A DNA stretch of 64,000 nt from Salminus brasiliensis (taxonomy: Eukaryota; Chordata; Actinopteri; Characiformes; Bryconidae), in the NCBI RefSeq assembly GCF_030463535.1, contig NC_132893.1:30016782-30080781 (forward strand), read 5' to 3'. The position numbers and the translations under genes are program-made. The notes under the pieces are model-generated. The model was not told the DNA's origin. It saw nothing but the letters and a program-made list of their open reading frames with translations, and did no database searches. How positions within the stretch are numbered: position 1 is the first letter of the stretch; every line of letters starts with the position of its first letter. Below are positions 42,144 to 56,400 of the stretch, one piece after another.

Positions 42144-43019
42144 TTTATTTATTTGTTATTATTAATCTTCACAAACAAACAAAACTGATGTAAATAGTGA
42201 TCTGCTGTCATTTTAGTGCCCTTTCATTTTACAATGACAACTGGCTGAATGAGGTTGTTTTGAAGCCTCCGTGATCCACTTCCCTCAGAGTTAAATATAG
42301 GGGAAGAACTTGATATGAGACAGACTGTCCACACACCTCATGTGAGCGAGCCACTCTGCCAGTGAGCCACTCTGCCAGCTAGCCACTCTGCCAGCCTGCT
42401 CCTGCTTTATGCCCAGCCTAGCAACGTAGCCTTCAATCACAAACAGCACGGGGCCTCTTACCAAATGGATTACTAGAAAACACCTGAGCAGAATGTTTTC
42501 TAGTACTCAACACGGCTCTCTGTGTAAAAGGAGTGTGCGTGTGTGTGTGTGGGGGGGGGGGCTATGCAGTGGCTATGTGGACCTAGAAACCACAGACAGT
42601 TTCTCAATACATTAGAGAGAACAAGCTGACTGTCTGTTTCCACCAGTGGGCACACGTCTAGCCACTTTTCCCTCGGCCCAATACTGCACACAAACTCTGA
42701 CCTTGGGTGGAAGCTCAGAAAGGTTCATTAAAGTTCAGAAGGCACAACGTGTGTGGAGGAACTGAGGAGCCGAGCACTTCACACAGTCCATTCATCTGTT
42801 CTGAAGCAATTACAGCAATTACAGTGAGCTAAGGTTGTCTGTGTGTTAACGTCCACCTTCCTTCCTTTCATCAGTCCGTTCACTCTCAGGGGCTGATCGA
42901 GAGATACTGGCTGTTCCTGGTAACAGTAGTTGGGGATTAGGCAGAATGGGGTGAGTTGTATGGCTCAATACAATTAGAAACAAAGACCCGCCTACCGAAA
43001 CTCTGTTAAATGTTATTAC

Positions 43020-43453
43020 ACACTATGTGTCAGAAGTTTGTGGACACCCCTTCTAAGGAGTGCGTTAGTTACTTTAAGCTACACCGATTGCTGACACAGA
43101 TGTGCAAATGCACACACAGCTGGTCTAGTCGCGGTGGAGAAGTACGGCCAATAGAATACGACCATAGCTAGAGACACCATGCTGCCTAATGCCAGGTGTG
43201 GGCTAGAGGGGTTTAAAGCCCTTCAGCACTGAGCTGTGGAGCAGTGGGACAGTGTTCTCTGGAATGATGGATGGGGAGGTGATTGTTCCAACATCTTGTA
43301 ATTTCATTGCTGAATGCAATCAAATCCTCACAGCAATGCTCCAAAATGTAGTAGAAAGCCTTCATTAACTAAATGTCGATACACTCGAACATCCTTGCCA
43401 TTAGAAGAACAAAAGAATAAGCAGGTGTCCCAATACTTTTGTTCATATAGTGT
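43020..43453. mobile_element. Tc1-like MITE, copy 3
   Basis: Ends ACACTATGTGTCAGAAGTTTG and CTTTTGTTCATATAGTGT. Interior motifs CACTGAGCTGTGGAGCAGTG and CAATGCTCCAAAATGTAG are shared with the other copies. Intergenic, 3' of erbin. Confidence 0.8.
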
Positions 43454-43859
43454 GCCTTGACCTGCTCTCACACATAGTGTTTTCTGCAGTGTGATTAATG
43501 TGACAACGACCCAAGCAGGGGTCACAAACAAGCATGGGGCCAGATGCATGTCTGTGGACATGTGGTCATTGTCCTGACCTTCCAAAACCTGGTCCATATT
43601 TTCAGGTCTGTGCTTTCGGCTAACCACAAATGACCCCCGGTGGTCACATGGCTTGTCCTCAGCAAGACTACAATACATCTGAAGGGGACGGAATTCACCC
43701 TGGCAACTTCCCAGCCTGGGGTGACCCTTATCACCTCTGTAAATTCCAGTAGATACCAGCTACTGTACGCAGCAAAACACCCTTTACTAGTCTTCAAGCA
43801 CAAATGCGAAAGGAAAACTTCCCAGAAATTCCCAACACAAATAAGACGCAGACCAGCTT

Positions 43860-46800
43860 CTGAAAGACCATTCGTTTATTTCTGATTTTTCCACAGGATA
43901 CCATGGAAGCTAAAATTATATACAAAAAATCTGGAATGTAGAATAAATGCATACCAATCATCTCGTTTGTAGCTGCTTTCAGAGAAACCTTTCACATAGC
44001 TTTACATTAAAAAGGGTCGCTGTGATGCTATTTATTGCTGGTTGGTATAAACTAAGGTCACTAACGCTGTGGCTAACTCAAACCGGGTTTAAAAAGTATG
44101 TACATGCTGATTAGCAATCTGCAGAAAGTTGAAGAAAGGTTTGCTAAATAAATAGACAAACGTGGGAGAATAAAAGAAACCAAGAACCCCCCCCCAAAAA
44201 AAGAAGAAATAGACGACGACCAGTTGCTCTTTTCTTTGATATGGCAAAAACAATCAGCTTTACGTTTCAACCCCCGATTCGATTGTCTGTACTTTTCGTC
44301 AGAATTCCTTTACTGATAATAATAAAAGGTGTGACAATCAAAGGGTCTTCATTCGACTGATTCAGGACAGAATAAGAAAACACAGTGCTAAATACATCTA
44401 TCTATACACATCGTGCCAACAAAATCAATCATCTCTTCAAACGCTGAGTAAAAAAAAACAAATCCAGACTCTACTCTGAAGTATTCATTGTGTGAGAATT
44501 AGTTGTTCAGATTGAGGCCAGGGGCTCTGTCTGAAAGTAGTAATAAAGCTAGGGTGGGTAAACACTACGCAGTGTTAACGGCCTAATTTACCTTACTAGG
44601 CTCGTTTTTACACCTACAGTTGGTCGCTCTGGTCCGAATCAGTTAAGGAGTTTCTGAGCTGGAGCGATTTCCCCTTGGTTCGCGTTGTTTTCACACAGGC
44701 ACCAAAACATGAAACTCTCTGCTTATTGGTCAGACCTGTCCAGCCCGGGTGTTCTGGACTAGTGCAGATTTCTGTGCAGTTCAATATGGAGCAACTTCAG
44801 AAGTGCCATCTGTTCGCAGCTGTAGTCATTTCTCTGGGCAGTATATCCCAGGTTAAACTGGCTATAGAAGCAGTTTAGCTCAAACTTGAGTTAAAGAAAG
44901 TTGGGTCGGCTCAAGGTCAGATCACATTCTCAAGGGTCTCGCTGCAGTCCTTTTAGTCTGTCGTTTTTTATGGTGTTCAAACAACCTGCCTGAACGAGTC
45001 GCACCAAGAGTCCAAATTAACAGGACTAAAAAAGTACAGGTGTGAAAACGGCCTTAGGATCAGTTTTTGAGTTTTTGTTATGTAATATTTTGGTGTCAGT
45101 GCCATTTTTTTTTCAATTGTGTGCAAAAAAAAGGACAGTGTGATTCTAATTAAAATCGTTAGACTAATCAATTTAATTTAATTTCAGTTTTAGTACAGGT
45201 TCTCTTATACAACAAAAAAACATCAGTGCTTCCTTCTATGAATATAAAATTTCAGTACACTGATGGGCTCGTCACGTGTATCAGTATAGGTGAATCTGAT
45301 AACTTAAAGTTCATGTAGACGCCTACAACAATGAAGATTACAGCCAGAAAATGTAAAAATAAAAATAATAACAGCAATAATTATAATAATCATCATCATC
45401 ATCATCATCATCTAGGGAGTGATTCCATGCAAGTAATTCACACAGTACAACAATCAAACAGTTGGTCATTCTTTTTTTTCCCCCCCGTGTGTGTGAGTGT
45501 ACATACAGGCCTGTGTACAAAAAGGCCTTTGAAAAGCCTTTCAGCTGGAGCTGCAGAGTTTAATGTCTAATGTTACCAAAGATACTGCAACTATTGACTG
45601 TTTGAGTCTTTGCAGCCCAGCGAATCATTCTGCCAGTGAAGAAGGTTAAGCATTTGAATCCACTCAACATGGGAGACAGTTAATAATGTCAACTCAGCAG
45701 GCCGTTTGTGGAGCCGGCGATGCAATCGCATTGGGGTGGGGGGCAGTGAGTGCAGGGCATTCAGCTTTAACATATGCATTAAAGAACATCTATGTAAAAT
45801 ACTCAAAATGCCATTTCCTATGGTTTCTCTTCTAAAAGATTTACAATATAAAATGCTCTATCACAATCAAGGAGTACTAAAAGGGATTCTTCTTTTTTCA
45901 GTTTTTTTTTCAACTCTTAAAAAAAAAAAAAAGAAACAATGCAATCTGACAACTCTCTGAAAAATAAGAATAGAACTTCTTGCTATTGCTCTCTCAAACA
46001 TGTCCCATCGTAAGCACTGCACACGTTGTGTGGATCAGTGAGTATTGCTGTGGATCCAAAAAAGAAAAAGAAAAAAAAAAAAAAAAAGGTGACAACCCCC
46101 CCCTTCAATTCCAGACAGCTCAGGGTCTGTTGGCACTTGACAAGTCCTTCTTTTCTTCTCCATCCTGTGATGCCTGTGTCAGAACTCCCCATGAAGCGAA
46201 AAACTGTTCATCATTAAAACTGTAAAAGAAAATAAAAGAGAGAAGAGCTCTGCACGATGCTTGGGAAGGTGATGCTTATAGAAAGGCAAACCGTGTGTCA
46301 ATTCCAGGTGAGAAACCCTTTCCAAAGGTCAGTTTCGAGGGTGGTTCTACAGGAAGCCCTTTAGGTTTAGGGCCAGCGTCCACTAAAATAGCTCCAGAGT
46401 GCTGTCCTAGGATCAGGTTCCTCGCTCTGGGGCAGAGGAACCCTCCAAAACAGCAACAAGACGACAGTTGCTGAAACTGGCCCGAGCTGCTCCGGCACAG
46501 GAAAATGCAGGCCACCTTTTGGCCGAGCCTGCCCCAGAAAAAGGCCTTTGTCCATCCCAGCAGTACCCTACCACCCGGCTACAAGTCTCCTCACAAGCTT
46601 TGGTTAACTTATCGGTCCACACTGTCTCGTGTGTCCACCTGTGTCCAGTCCAAAATACAAAAGGCCAACTGTAGGCCCTGCAGCCTCAACTCTTCCGAAA
46701 CCTTCATGGAAGTTCTCCACCACGTTCCAGTCCATGTCAGACATACAGAGGGCCCTTCAGCACGTCCTAGCAGACACAGCGCCTCGGTTAATAATGTCTC

Positions 46801-47602
46801 AGGTGGAGGTTTCTCTAAAGGATCAGGCAGTGGGTTCACTGTCGCTGTGGGGGAATGAGTTTGGGAAGGGGTGGTGATGGTGTTGGGGGGAGGTGGTTCT
46901 AAATCAAGCTAAGGGTGCAAATAGAAGAGGCTGAGCTAAGGAAAGGTTCCTGTGAAGTTGAAAAGACTAAAGTGTCAAGCAGCAACTACCAGGAACCCAG
47001 TGGCTGTGTGTGAGACACTGAATCCACCACCCAGGCCTAAGCGCACGCCAGTTCTACATTCGAAAATCCACATTAAGCACGTAGCATTGACCTCCAGTTT
47101 AAAAACAAAAAATCTCACAGGTCAGAGGAGTGGTTTTTAAAATCTCTTAAATAAGAAAAATGAAGGAAGGAAGTAAAACATGATTAAAAAATAAAAATGA
47201 AAGGCATACTGATGTCAGCAGACAGGGAGCCCTGCCCCCTAATGGTCAGCTACAGTTAATCTTCTACTATGGTGAACTAACTCTATGGAGATTGATTAAA
47301 AAAAAAGTTTCTACAAAAAGCACAGTTTTCTTGTCCATGTTGGACTAAACCAACAGGCTATCCCACAGTGAAGGCTCCTTTGTTGTAGTTACTTCAAACA
47401 CACAGACACACACACGCACGCTCCCAGACATTGTCTTCTGTCCACTTGCCACAAGTGGTTTTGCCCTGTTTTCACCAAAGCTGAGGTCCTTCTTTCCTTC
47501 CTTCCTTCCAGCAGTTCCAATCACCTATACATCAATCCAGCTCCTCCATGTCCGAAAATAATGGAGTGAACATTCAGACGGTTGTGTCTTCCAATGGAAT
47601 TC
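43860..47602 (-). terminator. erbin: erbin 3' UTR with poly(A) signal
   Basis: Low-complexity, A/T-rich sequence after the erbin stop. On - an AATAAA lies at 43880-43875 (TTTATT on +). This would give a 3' UTR of about 3.7 kb; the true end is not settled and nearer signals exist (for example TTTATT near 44031). It contains an ATC/CAT trinucleotide run at about 45390-45411, A/T homopolymers near 45919 and 46071, and TTCC repeats near 47491. No other gene seen. Confidence 0.55.
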
Positions 47603-50600
47603 CTATGCTGCCAAATCTCTGATGATGATCAGGTCCACGGTGCTGGGGAAGTTCTTCAGGAGGGACACAGCGTTTCCATGATCGATATTCACAAAGTTAT
47701 ATCCATTCGCCTGCAAAGAGGATGGAGATAGGATAACGTTTAGAACATCGCAGGCAGATCACATTTGTAGTAAAAACATGTTCTAGTAGGTGTCAAAGTG
47801 TTTCAGACGTACCTGGATGATTTTATCTCCAGGCTGGAGAAGCTTTGAAGCAGGTCCTTCCGGCTGAACTCTTGTCACAAATATGCCCTAATGAAACAGG
47901 AAACGTAAACACTATTAACAATACTGAGAATTGATTTATTAGAAATGTAATATTGTAACTGTACAGAAGCCAAAACAAAATAGTGTCTTAAGTAGGGACA
48001 CCCAGTAGATCGAGATCTATGCTGATCCAGGAATTTGATTGAATCAGGTATCAGCTTTTAAAGCAAAATAAAACAGAGCTTTATTTGAGCTGATAAGTGA
48101 GCTGAGGTTACCAGTTAGCAAAAGCTAAAGTTGGCTCCTAATTTTAACTCTCCATTCTACCTTAAATAGTCCCTTAAATACAGTGATTTTACTGCTGTTA
48201 AACAGTGTTTATTAACGGCCTGTTTCATCCAAGTTGTGGAGCGGTAATATTTACAGAAATAAAAAAATCGGATTGGCCCAGAGTCAGCACTGGTGTAGAT
48301 GAAGAACAGCAGCAGGGTCATTCATTTAAAAATGAAAGTGAGAGACACTCACATTATCATCAGGGCGGAAAGGATTCCCCCGTCCTCCCACTCCTCCTGA
48401 TATGCTGAAGCCCAGCTCAGGATTCTTCTCAATCTTCACATGCATCTGAACACATCACACAGTCACATCAGCTTCACAACCACAACCCCATCTGTTGCAT
48501 CTTTTAATGATCTTCAGATCACACTGTCCTACACCCACATCACTGCTCATCATAGCTCTTATTTGTCTGTTCTGCGACTGGAACAGCAGCTATCTGGTGC
48601 TTACCTCCTGTGGCAAAGACTCATGAGGGTGGCGTGGTGGTCCCGGAGGCTGTTGGGACACTTTGAGCATCAAGTAGTCTATGAGCTGCTCTCTGGACGG
48701 ATGACGGGCCATCTGTGCCTGGGAACAGCTCATCTGGGGTCGGACCGGAGGAGGACACATCTGACCGTTCATCAAAGGCACCTAAAGACAAGACAGACAG
48801 ACAGAAGCCATCAAGAGCTGGACCAGAGCTGGAGCTTTAAATGACCGTTTGAATCAGACCTGACCATTCATCTCGGGTTGGGACACAACTTCTCAAACAC
48901 TTGTCAACTTTTCAGGCTACAGTCTGGTTCAGGCAGACTTTTGTAGTCTATAGTTAGGATCAGGCAGAATGTTATGGTCTACAGTCGGGTTCAGGTAGAA
49001 TTTTACAGTCTACGGTTAGGATCAGGCAGAATTTTACAGTCTACGGTTAGGTTCAGGCAGAATTTTACAGTCCTACAGTCAGGTTCAGACAGAATTTTAC
49101 AGTCTACTGTTAGGATCAGGCAGAATTTTACCGTCTACGATTAGGATCAGGCAGAATTTTACGGTCTACAGTCAGGTTCAGGCAGAATTTTACGGTCTAC
49201 AGTTAGGGTCAGGAAGAAATTTATAGTTTACAGTCAGGTTCAGGAAGAATTTTACAGTCTACAGTTAGGATCATGCAGAATTTTACGGTCTACAGTCAGG
49301 TTCAGGCAGAATTTTACGGTCTACAGTCAGGGTCAAGAAGAATTTTACGGTCTACAGTTAGGGTCAAGAAGAATTTTACGGTTTACGGTTAGGATCAGGC
49401 AGAATTTTACGGTCTACGGTCAGGTTCAGACAGAATTTTACGGTCTACTGTTAGGATCAGACAGAATTTTACAGTCTACGATTAGGATCAGACAGAATTT
49501 TATGGTCTACAGTCAGGTTCAGACAGAATTTTATGGTCTACAGTCAGGTTCAGACAGAATTTTATGGTCTACTGTTGGGGTCAGGCAGAATTTTATTGTC
49601 TACTGTTGGGGTCAGGCAGAATTTTATTGTCTACTGTTGGGGTCAGGCAGAATTATGTTGAGCTTAACCAAAATTTTAATGGACTATAGCCATGATCATG
49701 ATCTGCAGTCAAGGTGGATACTGAAACTGGAGCTGTGGGTTGGGGCAGGCACTGGTATAATTTTCTCGTGGTATATTTGGGTTCGCCTCTGAATTCCACA
49801 CTTGATTAAAGCTCTTTCCACCAGCATTATGTTCTCAAGCCAGTCCAAATATTATTAGGGTGTAATATGCCTGTTTTCTCCCCTTGAGGAAGGCTTTTGA
49901 AGATTACCCACCCTCAAATTCACACTGGTGATTATGTAACTTAAGAGGTATTTGTCTGAACATGCTGAAGCCAACAGTCAACATCAAACCGTATTTGTAA
50001 AGCGTCCTGGTTGTGGGTTCACTGGGTTTTGTATACGGAACAAGATAATAGATGGTCAGATGTATGACAACTTGATGAAATGATGGGATGAGGCATTTGC
50101 CTGTAGTGACTGGCGATATAAACATAAATATAAAACCAAACAAGAATAAATCAACGGACTGATAAGAATCATCACTTTAAAATGACCACAATTGATCATA
50201 AAACCATAACAAGCCACATTTAGGCTCTTTCTGAGCACTACACTCCTTGGCTTGGGGCAGGCCCACAGAGGCCGACTGAGGCTTTTTACAGATAAAGATT
50301 TACAGGCTATGGGTTGAAGTGGGCCTGCTGTTGAATCCTCTGAGTCATCATCTCTCCACAGTCGCAATATTAGCAGACGCCTCTGGCAGCCGGGAGAATC
50401 CATGATAACACTCTAACATCTATTAGATTGTGGCTTTGGTTTTACTGGCCATCTCCCATAATGTGGACAGATCACAGTGAAAGATCAAGAGTTTTATGAT
50501 CAGCTGGAGCATTCTTTCAGTCTGAGTGAGCAGAAACCTCTTTTAATTCCTTAAAGAGCAAATCAATAGAGCTTGATTTGCCTTTTAGTAAGTCAAATGA

Positions 50601-52255
50601 GGGTGGATACAGGACTTGGACTTGGAGGTACTTTCCTCGCAGATGGTCATGCATCTAACCCTTTTTTCAGCAATTATTATTGGGCTTGTATTGTAAGCAG
50701 GAAAGTCATTGTGAGTGAGTCCCCTGGTGCTGAATCTTCTATAAAACAGATATACATTATATGGACAAAAGTATTGTGACACCTGCTCATTCATTCATCT
50801 GAAATCAATCAATCTCTATTGTCCAGGGAAGACTGATTATTCTGGAGCAAGAACAATTTTGGACATTCCAGGAAATACAGTTCCCAATGCTGGGGGGGGG
50901 GGGTCCTTTACAGGGAGTCCTTTTCTATTGGCAATACTTTTCAACAGGAACTAGATCAGCTATGCGTGTGCATTTGCACAGCTGTGTGAGCAATGGGTTT
51001 AACTCAAAGTAGCGAATGCAATCGTTAAAAGGGGTGTCCACAAAAATTTGGACATATAGTGTACACAAAGTGGAGCTACATTGCTTTTAGCAAAGTTGTC
51101 CTGCACTAATGAAAAACGAACTACAATGGCATCTGACGGGATGAGAGGTACAGTTGGCTGGTTTTGAATGATTCATAAAACACGATCCACAATCACCCCC
51201 CCTTAAACAGCCTATCACAGCCTAAACCAGTTATCTAACTGTGGATGAGCTGTAACAGGTGCGTTAGAGTAGAGAAAATAATGCAACATAATGTAATGTA
51301 AAGTTGTGCAATGGATGAAGACTCTACAGCTACAGTGATCCAGATTAACTGGGGGCAATGCAGTTGCACTGCCTGACACCAGAGGGCAGAAGGGACTCTG
51401 GTAAAACACTCCACGCATGGAGATGCAGCACAGACGTCACAAATTCCAGCACAGAATCTAAGCCGCGTCACATTCAGAAGAAAACAGCATTACTAGCATG
51501 TGCTGCAGACACAGATCACTTTAAATACCCATTGCATCCCACTAAAATGTCTCATTTCCTTAGGGATTAATAAAGGGATTCATTTCGGCAGAAGTTTTCC
51601 TCCACTAGGAGTTAGAACAGCTCCAAAACAAACAAACAACAAAAAAACCCAGAAAAAAAACTGCATAAAATATTTATCATCTAACCTTGTTTTTCTTTTC
51701 AATCAGCAGAGAAGCCTGCTATTCCTGTCAGCAGGAGAGCAGCTCAGAAGTGCAGGCCCTGAGGAGGCTCAGGATGCTCTCAGGAGAGAACAACTCAGCA
51801 CTAATCTCTCTCTCTCCTTTTTTTTTTTTAATGCTGCTCATTAATTAGAGCTAATTAATCACTGCTGGAGCATCTCAGGGTCAATATCTCCATCCATCTC
51901 TCTATCAGTGTTCAGAGAGCTGGGCAGAAAGATCTGTTTGCTAGATATAGTGCACTGGCATCATGAGATCATGAGATATATATATATATAGAGCTGAGTG
52001 GCAAGATGACCCCTGGATATCTACAGGCAAATATTCCTGAGGTTTCTAATAAAAGGTGGTGTTACTAACTGACTTTGTGCAGTATCTAAACTTTTGCACA
52101 TGATATCAGCAAATATATAGAAAAATCTGTTTCTTAAACTAGGGGTCATGACCCAAGCCTGAGCTAGGTCGCCACAGGATGAAAATGCATGTCAGTACGT
52201 TTGCCTAAACTCTGTATTGAGTTTAGGCTTATTAACAATGAAAACATGTTTATAC

Positions 52256-52322
<67 letters not shown>

Positions 52323-53428
52323 TATCGCAGTCCTTCATATTCAGTCTGAAACTGAAACTGTTTTATCTGAGCTGGTTGAATTTTCTGTGCTGTCCAGATG
52401 TGCTATTTGCCAGGGGGACCAATCGGAGCTCTGTGGTCCTGGTGAGTTCACCAGTCACTTTCACTTTCCACAGACATCAATATAAAAAATAAAAAAAGAA
52501 TAATAATACAGCACCATAACAAACTATTCCTGTAGTTTAGTCACTCGTTCTTCATGTTCAGCGACTCAAACTCCCTCTCTGCCAACCTCTACTGTCTACT
52601 GTCTATTGTCTATATACACAATCAATATTTCTCCACCGCTGAGACTAGAACCCTTCTCTCTCCTGTTGATCAGCCATGCACTGTTAATGTGGGAGTATCC
52701 AGTGGAACAGCGCTCTCCCTACAAAAACTGTAGCAGTTGTTTCCGCTTCGGTCCCAGTGTGGTATCAGTTGTCTTATATGGGTCCTCGGGCCAAAAGGTT
52801 TAAAGTGTTAAAAGGAACACCCAAAAAAATCTAGCCCTGTGAACACCGCTCATAGCTGGACCTAAAACCCACTGTACCGGTACTAGTCAGGCACCTTTTA
52901 ACTCGGCATAGACAGTAACAATTACCTTTAACTGAATATTTGTAACTACATTTTTCACAAATATCAACCGATAATGCTTTTTCTCCAGGTTTATTAAAAA
53001 ATAGAATTTATTTTTCTGGCAATTATGAAAGGAAAAGCCCCCAGCAAGTGCTTCACTGTTCCCTTTAATGGCTGTGATTCACGTATGGATGTCACATAAA
53101 GAAAGAGTACTATTCATGACAACAATAATAATGCCTAGTCCTTCACAGACACCATGCTAGCCAAGACAAGCAGCCCTATTTCTATTTACCGTCCTTGACA
53201 GTGAATAGTAGGGGTGATCAGGTTGGCGAGATAGTGAGAAGTTACACAGACAGTATGTAACCTCTCAGAGTTCTTCTAAATAACAGGTAACATTTCATTA
53301 ATTAATTAATTTAAAAGTGCACTTACTTTTCTGTGGGTCTCAATGGGATAACCCTGCTGTCCATAAGGGCTGAAGACCTCGTCCTGCAACCACACAATAA
53401 CAGTACATAAGACTACGACTCCAACCAT

Positions 53429-53466
<38 letters not shown>

Positions 53467-56400
53467 CTACACACTTGATCTGAGCATAAATAGCCATAAA
53501 GCAGATGCTTCTAAGTGAAGAAGCAAAGTGCTATAAAACCACGCTGCTTAAAAAGCACTATAAACCACCAACCAGTGAAGAGTTTAACCTACGTGATTTA
53601 AAAAGCAAGCAAAAAAAACAGCATTTCATTTTCGGAACAAGATTGAATGGAAGCTCAAAGACAGAAAGGTCTGAATCGTGTTGGGTAAGCAAAGTAAAAG
53701 AAGCAAAGGGGAGCATTTTCTATTACAACAGGGCCGCAACATCACTGGGTTAGGAAAAGATCTCGTTGGGACGCTCACCCAGAAGATGGACCCATATACC
53801 ATCATATAAAACACTGCACGCTATACGCACTTACTCCTCATTTAAGCGGCTTCTAATAGCTTTAATTACATGAAATTTAATCAGCACAGAAGCAGAACAG
53901 ACTGAGGATAGTTCCTAAAAAGCTAACAGTGAGAGAGCAGAAGAAAGGAAGAGAGGAGCGGGAGGAGACTGAAGTGCTGAAGAGCTGGTGACTAGCAGGA
54001 CTAGGGTTAAGACAAAGGGTCAGTCTGCGTGGGTAAGTCATTAAAGACGATGCTCAAGAAGAGCCATCACTGAGGAAATCAAGAATTCCAGTAAATATTC
54101 TGGATATTAGCAGAAGTGTTCACCTTTCCCCTCCATAAAAGACCTCTCTAAACAACTCTTCATCTGAGGCTTTCAAATCATTTCCACACATACACTACAT
54201 GTCCAGATGTTTGTGGACACCCCTTCTAATAAATGCATTCATCTACTTTAAGCTGCACCCACTGCTGACAGATGTGCACATGAACACACACACAGCTTGT
54301 CTAGTCCCTGTAGAGAAGTACTGCCAATAGAATAGGACTCTCTGGAGCAGATAAACACAAACCTATGGGCACCATGCAGCCTAGTGGCAGGCGTGGGTTA
54401 GAGGAGTCTAAAGCCCCCCAGAATTGAGCTGTGGAACAGTGGGACTGTTGATCCATTCAATACTTCTGGGCCACGTTGGGGGTGATCATCAAAGATCTTG
54501 ACCTCACTAATCCTCACGGCAATGCTCCTCCAAAATCTAGTAGCAAGCCTTCTTCTCTGGACAGTAGAGGAAGTTAATCCTCATCAAAACTTTTTTAAAG
54601 AAACTGAATCAGCAGGTGTATCAATACTTTTGCCCACACGGTGTAATAATTCAATAATATAATTTCTATGATTGATCCTTTCTTTGATCCAGTCTATCTT
54701 TTGTCTTCCTACTTAATATACATGTCAAATAATAAAACTAATACTAATAAAATTACTAATAATTTACTAATTATTACTAATAATTACTAATCAGCTTACA
54801 ATCCTGCCTGCAGCAGTGTACAACTGAGTACAATTTAGCTGTATGCTTTTTGTTTTACTTTCAAAATATTAAATATGTGTAATATACAATCCAGACAATA
54901 CTACACTTCAGCCATTAGTGGCAAATTTACATATTGTTGTTGTCACACATAAACCTTGTATCTCCAAAACTGTAACTTTACAGGAGAAGGAATAAATCTT
55001 CTTAACTCTCAATTGAACCCAATATAAAAACACTTTACTCCAAGTCATCTTGGAGCATTTCTATTGGTCCATTCATCATCACCAAATTCTGACACAATGT
55101 GAAGACCAACTTTCAGAGTCATGTGATGTGAAAAAGTGAAAAACTGAAAAAAGGGAGATACAAACTTTTTGCTCGACAGTGCTGATATGCATATTTATAA
55201 CCATGTGCAGAATTTAGAAGCAAATCAGTTTGAATTATTGATCAGTCAAAGGAAGATGGATGTGCCCTTTGAGAGCATGCGTGCCAGGCTGGGAGTGACA
55301 CTCGGACACACGCAGAAAGGCTCAGGGGTGGGACGGGGTAGGATGTACTGGACTGAGCTGGGCTGGGGAAGGGGAAGTGGAGGCGTTTGGTCTCACTGGT
55401 GCTATACTCACGCTGGGCCCGTGGGCTCCAAACTGTCGTCCATCTAGAGTGCTAAAGGCCAGAGAGCCCTGGCTGCCATACAGCGTGGCCAAAGACCGAG
55501 ACAGGGCAGTCTGAGCAAAGACATCACACACACATACACAAACACAGATGATACACACATGCATTCAATGGACACTTCAGTAAACATGCATTACAAGTGT
55601 GGTCTGCTGAAAACATGCAGGAGACAAGGTGTTAGTGTAAGCTTAGGTGTGTTAATAAGAAAACACACAGACATGCAGAACAGTCGAAAACACAGGCATG
55701 CACTTATCAACACTCAGTTAATGCATTAATATCAGTCCATTCAGTATGAGACCAAGCAAAAACAGACCCCCTGTAATATACCGAAAGGGTCTCCTGGCAG
55801 TACTTCGACTGTTCACATTTCTGCTCAATCCAAGCTCTCAACACACCAAAGCCAAGCCAAGAAAGGCACTGAATACTTGCTACAGGTGTCCCCAGAGAGC
55901 AAAGACAGAGCAAAACTGTGGACCATCAAGTGGGACTTTGGATCTGGGTTAAAATGGCACTGGGCAGGAATTGTTTTTTTTGCTCCCGGGCTCCCCCTAC
56001 AGTTGGGGAGTGTAATTCACTTCTACTCCACTGCTGTAAATACAAATCACACTTTGAGCGCCCCCTTATGGACAGCTGTACACATCCACTCGAAGTGTTA
56101 CAGTTCATATGTTCAGAATTCAAGAAATGCACAACTAGGCTTTTAGAGCGTGCAATGTTAAACGTGGCGGGAGAATAAGGGCTAGGGCGTCCTCTCTCTG
56201 AGAAACATCGCTGTATGTTTACATATGCCATTACTGCAACCTCACTGGAAAGGTGAACATGCTTTGAGGAGAATGCTAACGGACAATTCCCTTGACATCT
56301 AGCAGACAGCTGCACTGGCTAGCATCACAGAGGGAGAGTGAGGGCCAACCTATGAACTGAGAGATTCAGAACTGAGGCTCCAGGTTAGAGCTGTGGCACC

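Larger units (their letters stand above)
39902..43860. other. intergenic, zfand5 promoter to erbin 3' end
   Basis: No exon-like or RNA-gene signal found on either strand. Contains the SINE at 41872-42143, the MITE at 43020-43453 and a TG/G run at about 42539-42560. The rest (39902-41870, 42144-43019) shows nothing I can name. Confidence 0.6.
49656..53326 (-). other. erbin: erbin intron, remainder
   Basis: Intron between exons 53383-53327 and 48781-48605 beyond the minisatellite. Holds the MITE at 50754-51062 and the CA run at 52259-52320. No exon recognised in it. Confidence 0.6.

Noticed and set aside
43328-43803. Overlapping open frames of 93-116 codons on -
   Set aside because: They cover a MITE and its flank in several frames, show no family motif and have no splice logic.
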